Notes under the pieces: model-generated
Told to the model about the DNA's origin: nothing
Database searches by the model: none
What the model saw: only the letters and a program-made list of their open reading frames with translations
NCBI GenBank assembly: GCA_947683425.1
Contig: CANTUQ010000004.1
Span: 36,099,001-36,163,000 of the forward strand
From: Excoecaria cochinchinensis
Taxonomy: Eukaryota; Streptophyta; Magnoliopsida; Malpighiales; Euphorbiaceae
Length of the DNA stretch: 64,000 nt
Direction of reading: 5' to 3'
Part shown: positions 59,413-64,000 of the stretch, piece after piece
Layout of the letters: each line of letters opens with the position of its first letter
Numbering within the stretch: the stretch's first letter is position 1
Program-made: the position numbers and the translations under genes

Positions 59413-61227
59413 CTGGTGCCTCACGAGACTGCTTTTTACCCTAAACTTGTATCGCCAAAACCACCCTCTAGACCACATTTTTAGGAAAAGTGGTCTCATA
59501 AGAATTTTTTACTAGGACGTTATCTTTCAAATGGGACAAATTTCAGGTCTTTTTGACATCTAGAACTCCAGATATGATTCAAACAATATATACTATTCCA
59601 GTGAACCCGCCAGAACAGGGTCACCTACGTTCTAATTACTTTTTAGGATACTTAGAGCCAGAATTAGATCAAGTACCCTCTTATACATTTTTATTTACGG
59701 ATCTTAGGTTTCAGATGCAATTTGAATCAACACAATTGATGCCCTAAAACTCTACTTATCACAAATACAATACACAGAGGTCTGATGACAATCTGAACAG
59801 AATTCACCCACAAACATACTTTACACATGAAAGTTGTATATAGACCATCTAACACACATATAATCACAACATATCCATATACATATACCATAAAATACTG
59901 CAAGTAATCAAAATGAAAGAAATAAAGATCGCACGCGATCCCTACCTCTAGGAGTTGATCACGGCCCTCTACTGAGTTCCGAGCTTCTCCTTTCCCTTGT
60001 CCAGTATTTTATCCACAGCTTTCATGCACCACCAACCAAGAGAACACTTAATCCAATATTCTTGACTTTAAATGAAAAATAGAAATATTCAAAGAAAAAG
60101 GAGGTCAGATCGAAGAATAAATCCAACTTACCTTTTAAAAAGATCTAATCAAGTCTTATGATGCTCTCTATAAGTCACTTCAAATGGTTCTACCCAAGAA
60201 ACCAAACAAATGAAGAAGAAAAGGGACAAGAGAGAGGGCAAAGCAAGGTGAACGGCTGACCAAAGATAAGAGAAAGAAAGAAAGAAAGAATAGTGGCCAA
60301 AGCAAGGAAACCAACGTGAAAAGAAAAGAGAGAGGCAGATGGTCCAAGTAAAATCCAAAATTAACTATGCTAATAAATGCCATCTACCAATTAAATACAT
60401 GCTTATCCTCTCTTTGACTCTTAATCCCCTTTTTCCTTTTAATCTCTTTTTAATTTATGTAGTAATAACCAAACTCTTGCAACATGTCACATCCCTACAA
60501 AGCCATGTGTCAATAAAATTCCAATTTAATTACCCTATAACCGGAGGGGTTCTGTCGCGCCCGCGATGCAAGTCGCGTTCGTGACAGGACTCTCACACTC
60601 AACATCTAATCTCTTTTCTGAACAAAATTCTGTAATTCTTCTAGGGCTACTTCGGGGTGTTACATAATTTTTTTTCATATGCTTCATTTTTAATTCTGCT
60701 TTATTTGCCGCTTTTTCTTGCGTGGATGGCATGCACTTTAATTAACTGCATTAAAATGAATGAGAAATAAGATGAAACTCTAAATTCAAAACTCAACTAT
60801 AAAATTAACCAAGGTATGAATAAATGGGAAGTCCCGAACCCACTCTAGTCTTAGGCTCAACGAGGTTAGAGGACCATCTCAATGTTTCATTGGGATGGGG
60901 CCTCCAAAATATCTCTTGTTGCCCACCAAAAGGGCCAACTCGAATAATCCTAGGCTCCACGGGGTTAGAGGATCATTCCAATGTTCTATTGGGATGAGGT
61001 CTCCAAGATCGCTCTGGCTTGCCCAAAATGGATATACATGCGCCGTCTTAGGCTCACTGAGGCTAGACAACCTTTCCCAATGTTCTATTGGGTGGCGACT
61101 CCAAGAAACCTCCTTTTTGCCCAACATAGATGCATTTGTAATTCATTACAAGTTTTAATGAACCTCTCTTGAAAGCCCTAAAGGCGGGTCTTCGGGGCAC
61201 CCGGGGTTCGGCGCGCGTCACAACTTA

Positions 61228-61506
61228 TTCTCTAAGCTTAGCTTATGGCAATAACTCATAACCAAGTAGAGCCGGCCACGATCAACAAGGCTCATACAGC
61301 GACGACTACGGTGCCTCCATTTCCTTTTGAGACCAGAGGCAAAGGGCCATTTGATTCACCAGTTGAGCAAGGAGAAAATAGGGGGCCTACTCTAGAATAT
61401 AGCATTGTGCCTAAAGAGGATGGGGACCCCGCAATCACGCATATTCTAAAAGGTGAAAGCTCAGGAAGCCATAACATCAGTGAGGCAAATATTAAAGTCA
61501 CAGAAG
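61228..61506 (+). pseudogene. gag: Gag of O6, second part
   Basis: The frame starting ATG 61245 reads MAITHNQVEPATINKAHTAT and continues as a Pro/Gly/Glu-rich, probably disordered segment (GPFDSPVEQGENRGPTLEY). It is in frame with 40403-40610 once O5 is removed. Two stops at the join (TAA and TAG, 61230-61238) are compatible with C-to-T changes in Gln codons. It is cut at 61507 by LTR T8, whose first bases supply the TAA stop that ends this ORF. Confidence 0.6.
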
Positions 61507-61976
61507 TGTAACACCCCCATTACCGTCCCCGTTGGAAGGACCCCGACGGACGCGCTACACGACGCTCGCACATACAGATATACACATGCACAATGCGGAA
61601 GCATACATTCATACATAACATACATACAGAAATACGGGTGAATTAAAAACTTACCTTGACTTACCTTGCGGTACAGACTGAACATGCAATAACTCACGCA
61701 CATGCAGGCACTAAGCAAAAGCATACACAGAAGCATACATATAACCATTCAACGGAAGCATAATCGAAATAATAAAACAAAGGAATAACTAAACATAAAA
61801 ACATACTAACTATTACATTCCCAAAAGAAAACTCAAGATCAAAACATAATTAATTACATATACAATACTACAAAATTACAAAAGCTGAAATACAGAAGCT
61901 GAACAAAATACAGAACTTCTAACTCCTACGTGGCCGACCTTGCAGAAGCGCGACTCGAACAGAACCAAACTTGCCA

Positions 61977-62024
61977 CCTGCACGGAAAGGAAATCCGTGC
62001 TAAGTGATAAACGCTTAGTGGGGA
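61977..62024 (-). other. Conserved double hairpin, copy 10
   Basis: On the minus strand, stem 1 is CTAAGCG / CACTTAG with one weak pair and stem 2 is CACGGA / TCCGTG. Confidence 0.8.
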
Positions 62025-63291
62025 GAACACACCAGAATATGGATGGCCATTCACAATGGTCGCCGAAGCATAACACAATCAAATGACAAATGCGGATATT
62101 CATAACAAATATGATCATGTTGGCATAGTAAAGGCATTCATTCGATAACTCACAATCAAACCATAAACTCATGTCCAGGATAGACCAAAACAGACATAAT
62201 ACAATACACGTTACAAGCATCATCATGCTGAACTACATACTATATCACATGCATAAACCTACATGGGTAGCAAGTATCAACATCTTACCGTGCGGAGTCA
62301 CATGAGCTTTACACATGCAATTGACATAACTAAGCACCCATGCATGAACCGACAACCCGTTCATCATGTTAAGAATGCTAGCTAAACAACATACTTTGAC
62401 ATACTAAACACACACACTAGTCAAAAATCCAAGGTACAACATTTAGAGTATCACAATACCGCTGCGCAACTCTAATATATTAAGTATCATGCAAAAACAC
62501 TCTGATAGCGGAGACTGAAAGCATAACCACATAACATTACATTCATATCATCATCATGCAGAAAGTACAGTTAATCATTACATACTTACCATCACAACTG
62601 CTTCGGTTCACATGCTAATATATATAACAAAATTATGCTTAAGTCATATACTTAAATACATCAATCGAATCATTTCAAAGCATTTAGAAACTTATAACAA
62701 ATCACATGACCAGTACGGATAATCATGTTAGATATAAAAATCATGCTTACTTAATACAGACATACCTTCTGAAGCCCTTAGTCACATTCATATACATATA
62801 AACTGATTTCTGAAATCCTTATCATAATCAATCGGATATCACATTTTGATAGCTATTTCAAAGTAACGAGTACAATATGCAAAGGCTAAAACATAATCCA
62901 TATAAACATGCTCATATAATAAAGCCATACAATCAGTATTTCCTAATCATATTCATTCAGAAATAATCCGATATACATTACATCGATATACTCATTCAGA
63001 TAATCCATTTATAGCCAAATCAGATCAGAGTAGTTCAAATAAACATTCAAAAAACACCTGCTGACTCTAGGTAGTGGATAACGAGTGTACAGACAGTACT
63101 TTCCGGGTACGAGCCAATTACAGACAGTACATTACGGGTACGAATCGATTAAACCATTATACTTTAACTTTCACAGATATTTTCAAAAGGGACCTTAAAC
63201 AAGATCCAATACAGAAAAGGGTTCGCGAGGAACCAAACGGGGACCTGATCGGGGTCCAAACAGAACTATGGGCTGCAGCTAACAGACTCTA

Positions 63292-63305
63292 TTAGGCATG
63301 CCTAA
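63292..63305. other. 14-bp palindrome TTAGGCATGCCTAA
   Basis: A perfect palindrome in T8, followed by CTATCCACT. Confidence 0.85.
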
Positions 63306-64000
63306 CTATCCACTAGACTGACTCTCGTAGGTCATGCATAAAACAATTCACGCTTCGAATCGCATGACGCATAAATATATATACATCATGCATAAACTAG
63401 AGAATGATCGACATATAAATATGCTCATAAAGTTGGTCATATCTCATACAATTCCCATTGCAAAACATAATACAGTCAATATACTTTAACATTTAACAAT
63501 GTTCTAAAGCATGTCAAGAATCAGGTATAGAAACACTACCATACCAATGATTATCAAAACATAATCCTAAACATGCGTTTAGGTGAGGATAACTAAGTAT
63601 AAATCATGCATAATCCAAATTACATTTAACATAACACGATGAGTTCCAAGGCTAAAGCATAACAATGCATTCAGACATTAACCATATTATTCAAATAAAT
63701 ATAGCATAGCATAATATCAATCATACCTCATACAAGTCATATTCTGGAACATGCGAAAATTCCATCAATCATATTTTAGCAATACTCATAATACTAAAGC
63801 ATGTCAGGAACACATGTGGAATCATATTATGCCAATGACCAAAGACGCATCATCTTAATCGGGGAAAGTTACAACATAATCTTAAGCATGGCAAATTATT
63901 CCTAAAGAAGAAATAGACTAAAGATATGCTTAACATAATTTTCATTAAGACAGAACATGTTTGGAACTAAACAGTCAGAAAGTTAACCTTCATAAATCCT

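Larger units (their letters stand above)
58135..60664 (-). repeat. Solo T-family LTR T7 in the O5 3' LTR
   Basis: Its ends are TGTACCACCCCC and GGGGTGTTACA, with a perfect target duplication TAATT (58130-58134, 60665-60669). Its length is 2530 bp with no internal region. Orientation follows from the double hairpin (58505-58552) near its left end. It holds a palindrome (58933-58946) and short TCGCGA word clusters (59363-59412, 60550-60592). Confidence 0.95.
56374..61222 (+). repeat. 3' LTR of O5, split by solo LTR T7
   Basis: The pieces are 56374-58134 and 60670-61222, about 2.3 kb joined (TSD copy of T7 excluded). The TATA box at 56651-56661, GC-rich leader (56920-57180) and (ATT)n (57197-57262) match the 5' LTR. 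The second piece keeps the end that the 5' LTR has lost, finishing CGGCGCGCGTCACA. Direct flank ACTTA matches the left flank ACTTG. Confidence 0.9.
61507..64000 (-). repeat. T-family LTR T8, continues beyond the window
   Basis: It begins TGTAACACCCCC after the flank AGAAG. The left end resembles the reversed 3' end of T5 (the ACGACGCTCGC and CCGTTGGAAGG words), so the two are close relatives. It contains a double hairpin (61977-62024), small inverted-repeat chain (63060-63265) and palindrome (63292-63305). Whether it is a solo LTR or part of an element cannot be seen. No gene is supported in its AT-rich remainder. Confidence 0.8.

Overview
This window looks like intergenic DNA of a flowering plant, probably a eudicot. 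It is AT-rich and packed with LTR retrotransposons nested inside one another. I see no intact host gene, tRNA or rRNA gene. Two superfamilies account for almost everything. Family T (Tekay/Del-like Ty3/gypsy chromoviruses) has LTRs that begin TGTAAC(A/G)(A/C)CCC, usually end GGTGTTACA, and use an initiator-Met primer site. Family O (Tat/Ogre-like Ty3/gypsy) has LTRs that begin TGTAGACACCGGG, end near CGCGCGTCACA, and use a tRNA-Arg primer site (TGGCGACTCCACTGGGG).

Layout: 1-3852 is the 5' end of a minus-strand O element (leader, primer site, LTR). It sits in the 3' tail of a T element whose 3' LTR is 4015-6315. 6316-7889 is unclassified, and 7890-8649 is the 3' part of a plus-strand O LTR. 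8650-13478 is a minus-strand O internal region with decayed gag, protease, G-patch-like linker and RT. 13479-14189 is a T LTR fragment. From 14300 to the end of the window is one large nest. A T element (5' LTR in three pieces: 14300-15400, 25496-26790, 29328-31116) is interrupted by a complete but dead Tekay element (15401-25490, TSD GATTG) and by a solo O LTR (26791-29322). Just past its primer site it is interrupted again by an O element starting at 31170. The 5' LTR of that O element carries a minus-strand T LTR (31838-37182), which itself carries a solo T LTR (32710-35318, TSD CTTTG). Its gag is split by a second O element (40611-61222). That second element contains a minus-strand T element (from 42724), a gene-like segment with an acidic ribosomal P-protein-like exon, the end of a CACTA DNA transposon (to 51059), decayed pol, tandem-repeat arrays, and a solo T LTR (58135-60664, TSD TAATT). 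Gag resumes at 61228 and is cut by another minus-strand T LTR (61507 to the window edge).

None of the elements seems able to move by itself. The Tekay element has stops, frameshifts and an integrase deletion. The O copy at 8650-13478 has its RT YVDD box changed to YVHN. Many of the breaks are C-to-T or G-to-A changes, as expected of methylated, silenced DNA.

The most unusual signal is in the T-family LTRs. Otherwise diverged copies keep (i) a two-hairpin element 310-470 bp from the LTR 3' end, (ii) a perfect 14-bp palindrome whose arms change in a compensatory way, and (iii) an island of short, often CpG-rich palindromic words whose sequence differs between subfamilies while its palindromic style persists. 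I do not recognise these as named elements.
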